Shown here: positions 11,150 to 25,132 of the stretch, piece after piece
How positions within the stretch are numbered: the first letter of the stretch is position 1
How the letters are laid out: each line of letters begins with the position of its first letter
Assembly: GCF_964204645.1 (NCBI RefSeq)
Contig: NC_134027.1
Span: 26,834,485 to 26,898,484 of the forward strand
Length of the DNA stretch: 64,000 nt
Source: Tubulanus polymorphus
Taxonomy: Eukaryota; Nemertea; Palaeonemertea; Tubulaniformes; Tubulanidae
Direction of reading: 5' to 3'
Notes under the pieces: generated by a model
Databases searched by the model: none
Told to the model about the DNA's origin: nothing
Seen by the model: the letters and a program-made list of their open reading frames with translations, nothing else
Translations under genes and position numbers: made by a program

Positions 11150-14100
11150 ATGAAGTGGATATATATGATATGTTTGTGTGTGTTTTTGATATTGATAGTT
11201 GTGAGTGATTTTAATGGAGTTATTGCTGATGAAACGAAAGCGGACCACCATCAACCACATTCTTCAGTTCAAAATCATTCCGATAATATTCGATTTCACG
11301 TGGCTACCGTCAATTTCGGCTATGTACAAACTCCTTATATTATATCAGTATGGATCCTAATCGCTAGTATCGCTAAAATCGGTGAGTAGAATTTACTAAA
11401 TTCTCTTAAAAACAACCTGTAATCAATCAACTGTCAAATTGAGAAATGTCAATTTGAAATTTCACTGATGAATTTATTCTGACAGTATTGTCACCTATTT
11501 GACCTGTTTTAGTTTACTGACTGTATTTTGCTATTGTTAAGTTGTTTTAAGTAGTAATTTTATGAAGAAGTCAAGTCTAGTCTAGTGCTCTGCTGCCTTT
11601 TCGCACTGCAGTGTATGTGCTAGTTAACTGGGGTTGGTTGTGAGTCCAATGTACACACTTATTGATCTCAGGTTCCTATAATTTCTCGGAAATCATTTTT
11701 CAATGTCTGGAGACTGTCACTTAAAATATAATTCATTCATTCTTGAACATTTCATTTCAATTACACTTATTTATATTGACACAATTTCTGGGACTGGGTA
11801 TGATTAAAAAAGAGTTTCTGATTGATTCATTAAGAAAAGAACACATAATCTTTCCCCAATGTTAAATAGGTCATTCTTAATTTATTCATATCTCCTCATT
11901 TCAATAGACTTGATAAAAGTACATATATTGATAGAAAGGCCTGTATGATAAAAGCTCCTCCGTGAATGGTTGAAAAGAAGGCGTTGTAATTTAGAACGGA
12001 CTCTGCTCATGTTTTATTAAAAACACTCGTCACGTGTTGGACTCATGCAGATTTTTTCTATCGCTTGTTTGGTTCTAATTGAGTGAGGCAGTGATAGACC
12101 GTTTTAGAATATCAAGAATCCATGACATTTTCTCGTTTCCATGAAGAGCAAAGAAATGAACTAAACATTTTGGCGAGTTAATTAGATTTATGACAGCAAC
12201 AAGCTCGTTATACCGGGGCAGTAATGATGTTGACGTCATTCGGTACCGTGGGTTACCGAAGACGAATTACTCCCTCGATTCCGTCAGGGAGAAACATGAA
12301 TTCTCAGAATCTGTCGTCACTGACGATGAATCAACGCGCGATGATTCTCGATATTTTTATGCCGGCGTTCAGATATTCCATCGCCCACTTATATCATCAT
12401 TATTACTTCATGTATATTCATTATTTGACTGTGTTTGATTAACTTCAAGCTGTTAAAGCAATCTTATCTTATACTGTTTTTGATTTTCATGAATTTTGAT
12501 TCTCTCGATATAGTTTCAAATGAAGTGCTCAGTATATACACGTAATGTATGGAAAAATACAGAGCCGTCGTTATCTCGTGGTCCGTATAAAAGTAATGAA
12601 ATGTCACTCATAGTTCAGACGTGTTTATATCAGAGATCAGACAGTCCCTGTCCCCCGAGGTAACGACGGCTGATTTATATTCATTTCACGCTTGCAAGAC
12701 CTCAGGTTTTTTACCGTAAATCGATTAGAAAGAACATAATTCAGACAGCGGTATACACTACTATCAACTCTTTCCAGAATATTCCGCAGTTCTTGCACCT
12801 TGAAAAATAGATAGAACATTGCCCATCATTGATATCTATCTTGATATAAAATTTTGCCTTATTTGACATAGCACCTTTGAATGAACGAGGCACTCACTGG
12901 TTTCATCTTCAATGACATTGTTTCCATTTGTTGGGTTTTTTAAGGGGCTTCAATTATTCTTTACTGAAACCTTTTCGACGTCAAATATTAAGCTTTTGAA
13001 ACATTGAAAATGAAACTTCATGATGTGATCTCTCACATTAGTGAATGAAGCAGTTGTCACTGTAAGCAATGGTGAAACATTGACAATTCAATTAATTCTT
13101 TATTGTTCCGTAACGTAGTTAAACATTATAAGATTAAGTACAATAAAGACAGGGGGATAAAATATAACATTTTAAAGATAGAGATAACAAAAACAATAAC
13201 AGTTTAATATACATATATACACAGGTTTTCAGTAAGTGAATCAGTGATAGTTTAATTAATGCCGATAACGGATACTGCGACGTAAAACACTACAGATTTC
13301 AGATAGTTTTTTTTTTTTTCATGAGTTAGACCCTTTCTCGATGTATTTCCCTAAATATTTGGCCATTTCTATAGAGGACATTATAGTTACAAATTTGACT
13401 TTATCATTTACATTTTGACATGAACTCGTGTCAAGGGGCAGCAGATCATTTAACAAGGATTGCAGGTGTTTGAACTGGGGCTGCAGATTTGAATTGATAT
13501 CGGTAGCTCCTCCAGAACGACTGAATTCAGTGATTAAATCAGATATTTCTATCTATATTTTTCAGATTTGAATTGATATCGGTAGCTCCTCTAGAACGAC
13601 TGAATTCAGTGATTAAATCAGATATTTCTATCTATATTTTTCAGATTTGAATTGATATCGCTAGCTCCTCTAGAACGACTGAATTCAGTGATTAAATCAG
13701 ATATTTCTATCTATATTTTTCAGATTTGAATTGATATCGGTAGCTCCTCTAGAACGACTGAATTCAGTGATTAAATCAGATATTTCTATCTATATTTTTC
13801 AGATTTGAATTGATATCGCTAGCTCCTTTAGAACGACTGAATTCAGTGATTAAATCAGATATTTCTATCTATATTTTTCAGATTTGAATTGATATCGGTA
13901 GCTCCTCTAGAACGACTGAATTCAGTGATTAAATCAGATATTTCTATCTATATTTTTCAGATTTGAATTGATATCGGTAGCTCCTCTAGAACGACTGAAT
14001 TCAGTGATTAAATCAGATATTTCTATCTATATTTTTCAGATTTGAATTGATATCGGTAGCTCCTCTAGAACGACTGAATTCAGTGATTAAATCAGATATT

Positions 14101-17100
14101 TCTATCTATATTTTTCAGATTTGAATTGATATCGGTAGCTCCTTTAGAACGACTGAATTCAGTGATTAAATCAGATATTTCTATCTATATTTTTCAGATT
14201 TGAATTGATATCGGTAGCTCCTCTAGAACGACTGAATTCAGTGATTAAATCAGATATTTCTATCTATATTTTTCAGATTTGAATTGATATCGGTAGCTCC
14301 TCTAGAACGACTGAATTCAGTGATTAAATCAGATATTTCTATCTATATTTTTCAGATTTGAATTGATATCGGTAGCTCCTCTAGAACGACTGAATTCAGT
14401 GATTAAATCAGATATTTCTATCTATATTTTTCAGATTTGAATTGATATCGGTAGCTCCTTTAGAACGACTGAATTCAGTGATTAAATCAGATATTTCTAT
14501 CTATATTTTTCAGATTTGAATTGATATCGGTAGCTCCTCTAGAACGACTGAATTCAGTGATTAAATCAGATATTTCTATCTATATTTTTCAGATTTGAAT
14601 TGATATCGGTAGCTCCTTTAGAACGACTGAATTCAGTGATTAAATCAGATATTTCTATCTATATTTTTCAGATTTGAATTGATATCGGTAGCTCCTTTAG
14701 AACGACTGAATTCAGTGATTAAATCAGATATTTCTATCTATATTTTTCAGATTTGAATTGATATCGGTAGCTCCTCTAGAACGACTGAATTCAGTGATTA
14801 AATCAGATATTTCTATCTATATTTTTCAGATTTGAATTGATATCGGTAGCTCCTCTAGAACGACTGAATTCAGTGATTAAATCAGATATTTCTATCTATA
14901 TTTTTCAGATTTGAATTGATATCGGTAGCTCCTCTAGAACGACTGAATTCAGTGATTAAATCAGATATTTCTATCTATATTTTTCAGATTTGAATTGATA
15001 TCGGTAGCTCCTTTAGAACGACTGAATTCAGTGATTAAATCAGATATTTCTATCTCTATTTTTCAGGTTTCCATCTCAACAATAAACTATCGTCGATATT
15101 TCCGGAGAGTTGTATGCTGATCGTACTCGGCGTAATCGTCGGACTCATTTTATTCTTCGGACGTCTCGCGCGATTCGAAGATTACGTCCTCAACAGTTCG
15201 ACGTTCTTCCTGTTTTTGCTGCCACCTATTGTCCTCGACGCCGGGTATTTTATGCCGAATCGAGCGTTTTTCGACAATATCGGCACGATTCTCTTGTACG
15301 CGGTGATCGGGACGCTGTTTAACACGTTCGCTGTAGGATTGTCGCTGTACGCGTTGACAGCTCACGGTTTAGACTGGATGGGTGGATTACAGTTAGATTT
15401 GATGCATTGTTTATTGTTCAGTAGTCTGATATCGGCCGTCGATCCGGTCGCCGTTCTAGCCGTTTTTGAAGCTATTCACATCGACGAGATGTTACATATC
15501 ATTGTGTTCGGCGAATCGCTATTAAACGACGCGGTTACCGTCGTAAGTATATTTCTGCGTTTCCATGGAATCATTCTGTTGTCGTCTAGCAACGTTCGTT
15601 TAACGAAGTTTCGCCGTGTAATTCATACTCTATCGATTCTAATGTTTGATATGTCGGCGTATGATAAAAAGCGATGTCAGGGGGGAGGGAGGGAGGGAGG
15701 GAGGAGGGACAGAGGGAGGAGGGATTGTTCCTACATATTGTCCGCCCTCTCTCTGTCTTACCACTGTTTTGTCTATAAGAATATTATCAATATTGTGTCT
15801 GTCCTGTTTGTAATCAATACCACAGTAAGGATTACCGGTATACGGTATATCATCGACTTAGCCTAAATAGATTACAATGTCTATGTTCACCTTAGCCTAC
15901 GTAGATTACAATGTCTATGTTCACCTTAGCCTACGTAGATTACAATGTCTATGTTCACCTTAGCCTACGTAGATTACAATGTCTATGTTCACCTTAGCCT
16001 ACGTAGATTACAATGTCTATGTTCACCTTAGCCTACGTAGATTACAATGTCTATGTTCACCTTAGCCTACGTAGATTACAATGTCTATGTTCACCTTAGC
16101 CTACGTAGATTACAATGTCTATGTTCACCTTAGCCTACGTAGATTACAATGTCTAAGTTCACCTTAGCCTACGTAGATTACAATGTCTAAGTTCACCTTA
16201 GCCTACGTAGATTACAACGTCTAAGTTCACCTTAGCCTACGTAGATTACAACGTCTATGTTCACCTTAGCCTACGTAGATTACAATGTCTATGTTTTAAA
16301 CATGTATCTCTGATTAAGGCTCGAACCTGCACCACCACATGTCGTGTAGGCCTATTAGAAATCAAATCTGATCTGATTGAAATCAGCTTTTAACATTTCA
16401 ATTCATTAACTACACAAGTTGAAATTCATCGTTCGTTAAAGGCTGGTGGGTATTGAAAAGCGTGACTTTAACGTGGAACTTTCTTAGAATTCCCGTCCCC
16501 TATAACTTCCTCAATGATTCAAATCATTGCTCAGTCCTCTTTACTACAATACAAAGTCACCGCCTACTGCAATCAAATGTGCTCAAGTCGTCAAAGTAGA
16601 AGTCATGACACTTAAGTAAAGTCATCTCTTTTTGAGTCCCAATTAGTATTTCTAATTCATTCTACTAAGTGTAAGTCATCATTTGGAGAAGTTGTCACAT
16701 TAATGAAGTCAATAGCTAGCACTGAAAGGGTTAAATTCGTATTTTGGAGAAGTCATCAAATCACTGAGGCTGTCTCTATTACTGAGTCCCAATTCCTAAT
16801 TCTATTTACTAAGTGTTACACATCAACATGATGATCGTCCTAAATGCTAGGGGCGACTTACTTCTGATTTTCACTGTATTTGCTTTCACCCTGATCATGG
16901 ATGTATAAACTAGATGTTAGTTTATAGTTTATACGTCTATGCCCTGATCTGGTATGTTTAATATGTATTTTCAGGTGCTGTACCACGTATTCGAGAGTTT
17001 CAGTGAAATAGAGAAACATGGAACGATTGTCACAGTGGATATAGTATCGGGATGCGCGTCGTTTTTTGTAATAGGATTAGTCGGGATGGTGATCGGGATC

Positions 17101-20100
17101 GTGTTCGGTTTAATCACCGGATTCATTACTAAATACACGTCTCATGTTCGCGTAATCGAACCTCTGTTTGTATTCGTCATGTCGTATCTGTCGTATTTAA
17201 CTGCTGAAATATTTCACTTCTCCGGAATCATGGCGTAAGTATTTCTGAGTTCATAATTATTTCCACTGTTGTCGTTGCGTAGAGCTTCATGATTTTCAGT
17301 ATTGGTTGAGAAATACTGATTTGTTTGATGCGTACAGAAATATGATATAAGAAATAAGATGTTACTGAGGGTCTTACTGTTGATTACTGATTAATGTGAA
17401 CAGAAATATGAAGGATGTTACTGAGGGTCTTACTGTTGATTACTAATTAATTTGTACAGAAATATGAAAGATGTTACTGAGGGTCTTACTGTTGATTACT
17501 GATTAATTTGAACAGATATATGAAGAATGTTACTGAGGGTCTTACGGTTGATTACTGATTAATTTGAACAGATATATGAAGGATGTTACTGAGGGTCTAA
17601 CTGTTGATAACTGATTAATCTGAGCATTTTCTTTCATATTTCAATATGTTACTGGAAAAAAATTCAATATGTTTCTGATAGTACATTTCAGAGGTTGGCC
17701 GCCCTGGTTGCGCAATATTCTGTGATGTATTCAAGCATGCACTAATGCTAGCGCAGAAAGCTGATATTGGGAATGCTGCCAATTTTTCCAAATCAATTTA
17801 GTCACATTCTTTATAGTGTAATTGAAATACCCACGATATTGATGATTGAAAGTGATAATTAATTACACCGATAGATTAATTCTATCCGTCTTCAGAGATT
17901 TATTTGGAATCAATTAATTTCATTCATTTTAGATACAACTCTTTAAGATGGATAGAAACATTCTATCTGAAACGTTAGATTGACAGTTTAATGAATATTT
18001 GCCATCGATCTTTCATATTTCGAGCCTTTTGTACAGAAATTCACAATCTAGGATTCAGATATATTTGATCTGAATACGTGTTAAAGCAATCTACCACCAA
18101 CCGCCGTATCTTTGATATTGTGGCTTCATTTACACTGCCGGTTTTCTCTATAAAACATAAAATTGGTTTCGTTTCATCTTGTGGCATTTATTGAAATATC
18201 AATTCTGTAAAACTATGGTTTCCTAGCGAAATTACAGACTTTGCTATACCAGTGCACTATTAGTGCAGCTGAATCAATATTAAACCAGACTCGAGTATTT
18301 GTACTGTTATCTATATATCGCGTATGACCTTGTAAATGATCGTTGATATTTTTTCTCCGATTTAAACAGAATCGTATTCTGCGGAATAACAATGAAACAA
18401 TACGTCGAGATGAACATGTCTCAGAAATCACACACGACCGTCAAGTATTTTATGAAAATGACAGCGAATATCAGCGAGACGATAATCTTCATGTTTCTCG
18501 GCACGTCGACCGTAACTGATACGCACGAGTTCAATATCGGATTCATCGGTTTTACTCTCGTATTCTGTCTAGTATATAGAGCTATAGGTGAGTTCACTCC
18601 CTTCCTCCAAAACAGTGAGTCCTGTCCCTTTGATACTCTGGTACAGCGAGACCAGTCCCTCCGGCACAATTAGTCCTGTCCCTTCCTCCAGTACAGTGAG
18701 ACCAGTCCCTCCAGCACAATTAGTCCTGTCCCTTTGATACTCTGGTACAGTGAGACCAGTCCCTCCAGCACAATTAGTCCTGTCCCTTCCTCCAGTACAG
18801 TGAAACCAGTCCCTCCAGCACAATTAGTCCTGTCCCTTTGATACTCTGGTACAGTGAAACCAGTCCCTCCAGCACAATTAGTCCTGTCCCTTTGATACTC
18901 TGGTACAGTGAGACCAGTCCCTCCAGCACAATTAGTCCTGTCCCTTCCTCCAGTACAGTGAAACCAGTCCCTCCAGCACAATTAGTCCTGTCCCTTCCTC
19001 CAGTACAGTGAGACCAGTCCCTCCAGTACAATTAGTCCTGTCCCTTCCTCCAGTACAGTGAGACCAGTCCCTCCAGCACAATTAGTCCTGTCCCTTTGAT
19101 ACTCTGGTACAGTGAGACCAGTCCCTCCAGCACAATTAGTCCTGTCCCTTCCTCCAGTACAGTGAGACCAGTCCCTCCAGCACAATTAGTCCTGTCCCTT
19201 CCTCCTGTACAGTGAAACCAGTCCCTCCAGCACAATTAGTCCTGTCCCTTCCTCCAGTACAGTGAGACCAGTCCCTCCAGCACAATTAGTCCTGTCCCTT
19301 CCTCCAGTACAGTGAGACCAGTCCCTCCAGCACAATTAGTCCTGTCCCTTCCTCCAGTACAGTGAAACCAGTCCCTCCAGCACAATTAGTCCTGTCCCTT
19401 CCTCCAGTACAGTGAAACCAGTCCCTCCAGCACAATTAGTCCTGTCCCTTCCTCCAGTACAGTGAGTCAAGGCATGTCGGGGAATATGGGTTTTTGGTGT
19501 CTTCTCTTTCTGGCTGGTGATGTGTTGTACAACCGTACCTCTTCATAAGAAACGGCCTCCACTAAGGGTATATCAATGAATTCTGACATTTGTTGAAAAT
19601 CAAGGAAAAGTCAGACAATTTGAATAATTTTGGTGTCTCGTTGCTGTTGCTGGTAATGAGTGGCCTAAGAAATCCCTTAATAAGAAACAGACCCCACTGA
19701 TGATATCTTATTATATAATCAGGGAATTTTTGGTTGAGGGTCAGCTAATATCTGGGGATTTTGGATTCCCTGATCTGTAAGAATCCAGGCCCCGGTTCCA
19801 CTGTTCTTGGTTAAATGTGACTCTGAATTAGTTTTTAACTCAGTCCCTTTAAACTCAAAATCTGAAGCCTGATAACAATCTATCATATCTCGTGTAACTA
19901 CTTGAATGATGAATTCAATTTCAGGTGTTGTAATATTAACAGCTATTGCGAATAGATTCCGTCTGGTAAAGTTGAGTAAAGTAGATCAGTTTGTGATGGC
20001 GTACGGAGGTTTACGAGGTGCTATCGCATTCTCTCTCGTTTCACTCTTACCCGCCGATATTATTGTCTATAAACGATTATTCGTCACCGCAACAATCGTC

Positions 20101-23100
20101 GTCGTTTATTTCACCGTTTTTATCCAGGTAACAATTCCTTGTTATTTGTGCCGCAAGTACTAGTAGCGAAGACTGGTATTTTTCATAAAAATCAAGATCG
20201 TCCTATTAAACAATTTGACTGCGATCATTGTTTTATCTCTGATCATTCGGTTGATAAATCACAAAAATAAGTAAGATTGCGTCACTGAATATCTCTGGAC
20301 CGTATTTTTTCACTTATGGCACTTCCATTTGTCACTGGAGGGTAGAATACCTACTTACCTGTGCGTTTGATTAAACTATAATGCGAAAAGGTTAAAGGTT
20401 GATTAGATGAATGAGGGATGATATTAAAGGTCATCGGTGAATGTTTATTAATAGATGAATTGTTGTTTTTTTATTCACACAGGGAATTACGATCAAACCC
20501 CTCGTTTATGCCTTAAAAGTCAAAAGGAGCACCAAACACAAACCATCGATGAATGAACAAATCCACGCCAGGGTAAGTTCTAGTTATTACCTCAACTCAG
20601 AGTTCTTACAGATCAGTGAAATCAGGGAATTCTGATTTAAGAATCGGGGGGTGTTTGTTGTTCTTGCTGGTTATGAGTGGCACAAGGAACCTCTTGATAA
20701 AAAACAGCCCCCATAGAGGATATCTTTCAATTTGATCCGGGATTCGAGTCGGGGATATATCAGAGAATTTTGGATTCGCTAATCTGTAAGAACCCAGTCA
20801 CCTACCCACCTGGAGTTTCTAACATATTTCGGGGTTTTATCAGGTGTTGATATGTGTTTAACTGATGACGTTGTCAATGCCTTGAACTATTTCTTTTCAC
20901 TAGCAACCGTTAATTGAATGAACGCTCTGTTTCAATGGTGGTAATTGAATTAAAATATTTTCAGTTTATCGACCACATTATGGCTGGAATTGAGGACATA
21001 TCTGGACATCACGGGCACCATTTTCTTAGAGGAAAGTAAGTATTCATACTATAATCCCTATAGATCATCAGGTCTACAATCCCTATAGTTCATCAGGTCC
21101 ACAATCCCTATAGTTCATCAGGTCTACAATCCCTATAGTTCATCAGGTCTACAATCCCTATAGTTCATCAGGTCTACAATCCCTATAGTTCATCAGGTCT
21201 ACAATCCCTATAGTTCATCAGGTCTACAATCCCTATAGTTCATCAGGTCTACAATCCCTATAGTTCATCAGGTCTACAATCCCTATAGTTCATCAGGTCT
21301 ACAATCCCTATAGTTCATCAGGTCTACAATCCCTATAGTTCATCAGGTCTACAATCCCTATAGTTCATCAGGTCTACAATCCCTATAGTTCATCAGGTCT
21401 ACAATCCCTATAGTTCATCAGGTCTACAATCCCTCTAGTTCATCAGGTCTACAATCCCTATAGTTCATCATCGATACCTCTAGTGTTAATCATGTAGATA
21501 TTTGATTCATTTCATTGTGTTCTCTAATTGATAAGCCAGTCAGGGGACACTGTAATATGGTTTCGACCACAGCAATGTTATTATCTATATATTCATTGGT
21601 CAAAGAGAAATCAATTCGTAGCAAGAATGAAAACAATGTTAGATTAGATCGGTTTCATCTCTGTTTCATAATTCTGCTGTCTATCTGTCTAACTGCTGTC
21701 TATCTGTAACAGCATTTGATATTTACACGTTGAAGTTGAAGGAGATAGCTTCACGTTTTCACTATTAAAGGTTCCATACGGCATACGCAGGGGGCAGCAC
21801 TGTTTCATACTGTTTTATCGATTTCGTTACAGATTCGAATATTTCAATACGAGATACATCAAACCGTTATTGATAAAGAACGCGCCTAAAACTCGCGAAA
21901 CGGGAATATTTGAAGTTTTCACGAAACTGAACATAAAAGACGCGATGGATCACATTGCGAGACACGGATCGTTTTCCGCTGAACACAATCTACTGAACGC
22001 TTCATCGCTGACGAAAATCATTCGAACAGCTTCAACTGGATCTATGCAAAGGTAAGACTGACGATCTGTTTGATACTGTTAACAGATGCGAATTTATTGA
22101 TTTAGGAATTTAACTATGAAAGAGAAGTCTGTCCCTGTCCCCACAACAGAATTCTGCCCCGCGACAGTACTCTGTGCCCACAACAGAATTCTGCCCCCAC
22201 AACAGAATTCTGCCCCCACAACAGAATTCTGCCCCCACGACAGAATTCTGCCCCCACAACAGAATTCTGCCCCCACAACAGAATTCTACCCCGCGACAGT
22301 ACTCTGTGCCCACAACAGAATTCTGCCCCCACAACAGAATTCTGCCCCCACAACAGAATTCTGCCCCCACGACAGAATTCTGCCCCCACAACAGAATTCT
22401 GCCCCCACAACAGAATTCTGCCCCCACAACAGAATTCTGCCCCCACAACAGAATTCTGCCCCCACAACAGAATTCTGCCCCCACAACAGAATTCTGCCCC
22501 ACAACCGAATTCTGCCCCCACGACAATATTCTGTCCCCACGACAGCAGTATTCTGTCCCCACAACAGCAGTATTTTTGTCCCCACGACAGCAGTATTCTG
22601 TCCCCGTGACAGAATTCTCTTTAAGTAGTTCCTGAATCAATCTACGTACTTACTATTGTAATACTTTTTGTGAAACTGGTCTTCAGACCTGACTACTTCC
22701 AGTAGAACAGTAAAACCTCCCTTAGTAAAAACCTCTCTGTTGTGAATGCCGTTTGCCGGTACCAAAATTTTCTCATCTTGAATACATACATCAGTTGTGC
22801 CTCCCCTCCCTATAGTAAATATTGAATACTTAGACAGAAAGTCAATTCTCTTTCAGAGCTCAAACGCTCAAAATCACAATAGTTTCCAGTTCATTATCGA
22901 TGAAACTGCTATTTTATACGTTAGATTGTGGCGAAAACTACTAAAATGGTAGATACAAAGTTAGTCACAGGTCTGGGCCACTGAACTTTAATGTATACTG
23001 TAACGATTGATACTTTATTTATATCTAGTACATGTCGACTATTGAATCCATCTCCTAATATTGAACGCAGGTATTCATAATATTGTCCTATTTATTATTA

Positions 23101-25085
23101 TTATTCGCTGCTCTGTTCTCTCAATTCTGTTCATTCCTGCTTCATCGTTCTATAATTTCCATGTGTCATGAGATCAGAACCCAATGTATCCTCGCGCGAG
23201 ACTCGAGACTTTTACACTGTAATCTGTTGTAGAAATAACTGCATCAAACAAACAAATGTTTTGTGTCTCACGCGTTCGTTTGGTTCTGGTTTCATCATTA
23301 TGCTCGACTGTGGCAATCAATGATTCTGCTTGATTCCACCAGGTGTCGCTAGTACACAATCAGACAATGATTCCCAAATTTCTTCTCGGATTCAATTCAA
23401 ATCTATCCATGATTTCCCAATTTTTCCTAAATTCTATGAATGATGAATAAAAATCCCGCTGTATTTGTAGCCTAAAGATCAATCTTAATTACTACTCATA
23501 TTTCTACCTGACTAAAATTCTGTAATATTCATTCAATATAAATATAGCGAAAATCTGAAAAAGATCGCCACTTTCAGCTGCACCAAAATATACGCTCACA
23601 TAACTTGACTTAAATGCTATTGATAGGATACGTCATCTAGTAGGATAGCGGCAGCACTGGGTCCTCATTAAAACGATTATAGATATCTATAATAGTGAGT
23701 TAGAACAGGGAGGTGGGAGAGAATATTCCTGTTCAGCTGTTAAAATCTCTCTTATATTTGGTGAATACAATAATTTATACTTTGTGAATATTTTACATTC
23801 ATCATTCAGAAGATTGATTTATATTTCACTTGCAATCATATTTGTTTATGCTGTCACAGCTTGGCATTTGAAACATTAATGTTCGCGTATGTATCACAAG
23901 GGGGCGTTGTTTGGTGTAACCAGTCAGTGAGAGATGGTCGACTCGACTCTTTGGTCGACCTGTTCAGTTGACTAGTTGGTCGATATGTCATGTTTTACCT
24001 GCGTGATGGAAAGAGACACATAATGTTTGTAAGGTTCACCTAGAGTTTACTCTATTTATAGATGAATGATTGCTTTTTGCTTCTACATGTCTCTCCTCTC
24101 TCTCCTCTCTTGATTGGTGTATTCTTATTCTATGTTTCTGTATATATTTTAATTACCTGTCTGTTTGATATTGATTCAATTTATAATGACTGCATATCTT
24201 GTATATAGAGCTGAACTAGTACCTTTCACAATGGGTGGAGGCCACTCCTGTCATTTTCACATCTACCCTTCTGAAAATCGACCTGCCTGGTCCAAAAATC
24301 CTCTACACATTAAGTTGATAATAATGCTCGCAACAATTGTTGTTTGTGTAAAGTAATGAGCTCGTGGTGAAATAACAGATTACACAAAGAATTGAGCTTG
24401 ATTTTGAGGAGACCAAAGGAATCGCTACTTCAGCAGCCACAATCTGTTTGGTCTAAACATTCAATGCAGCTCCTCTAAAACTAACTGCAGTGTTTGGAGA
24501 AACACTGTATTCTTATTCATTATCTGAAAATCTAGTTTAATTTAATCTTGAAAACCAATTCATTGAAGGAGTGTCTGGTAGATTGATATGATTGATAGTC
24601 TGTGTAGGGCCTGTAGTTAAATGGTGTCATCTGGCTTATTATTTATATATATATCGCAGATTTCTTATTCATAAAATCTATGATAGCTCCCAATCCCATG
24701 TATCAGATGTTTGTTACGGCTGAAGGTCACCCTAATTGAAGGCTCTATGAAAAAAAAAACCGATTTTAAACATATACATGTATATAATATGTATATTTTC
24801 AATGATAATTCGATATGCCTTGTTATTGCTATTTATATCATTGTTCGGTACCTGGGAATTTATCGTTCAATCTAAACGGATACAGTTAATACTTTTTACT
24901 GTTTTATTACTATTTTTAGAACAATTCATTAATCGATTAATCCATGTCTGAAAACTAGGTCAAGGTGGCCAGTTAGTAGAGTGGACATTGTGCAGGTCAT
25001 ACACACATGAACACAGTGATCAGGGTGTTATATCACTTGTGTAAAAATCACCTATATAGAGTGCAGTCATTAGTGACTATATCTA

Positions 25086-25132
<47 letters not shown>

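Noticed and set aside
12190-12442. Two overlapping ORFs of 72-82 residues in exchanger intron 1
   Set aside because: Different frames of the same segment, no resemblance to a known domain, no acceptor/donor pair that keeps the exchanger in frame.
18569-19235. Cys/Trp/Gly-rich minus-strand ORFs
   Set aside because: By-products of the 50/54-bp array in exchanger intron 4.
13484-22620. CRISPR array
   Set aside because: The repeats are head-to-tail without unique spacers, in introns of a eukaryotic gene.
22094-22640. Repetitive ORFs on both strands (up to 176 residues)
   Set aside because: Products of the 19-bp GAATTC-rich array in an exchanger intron.
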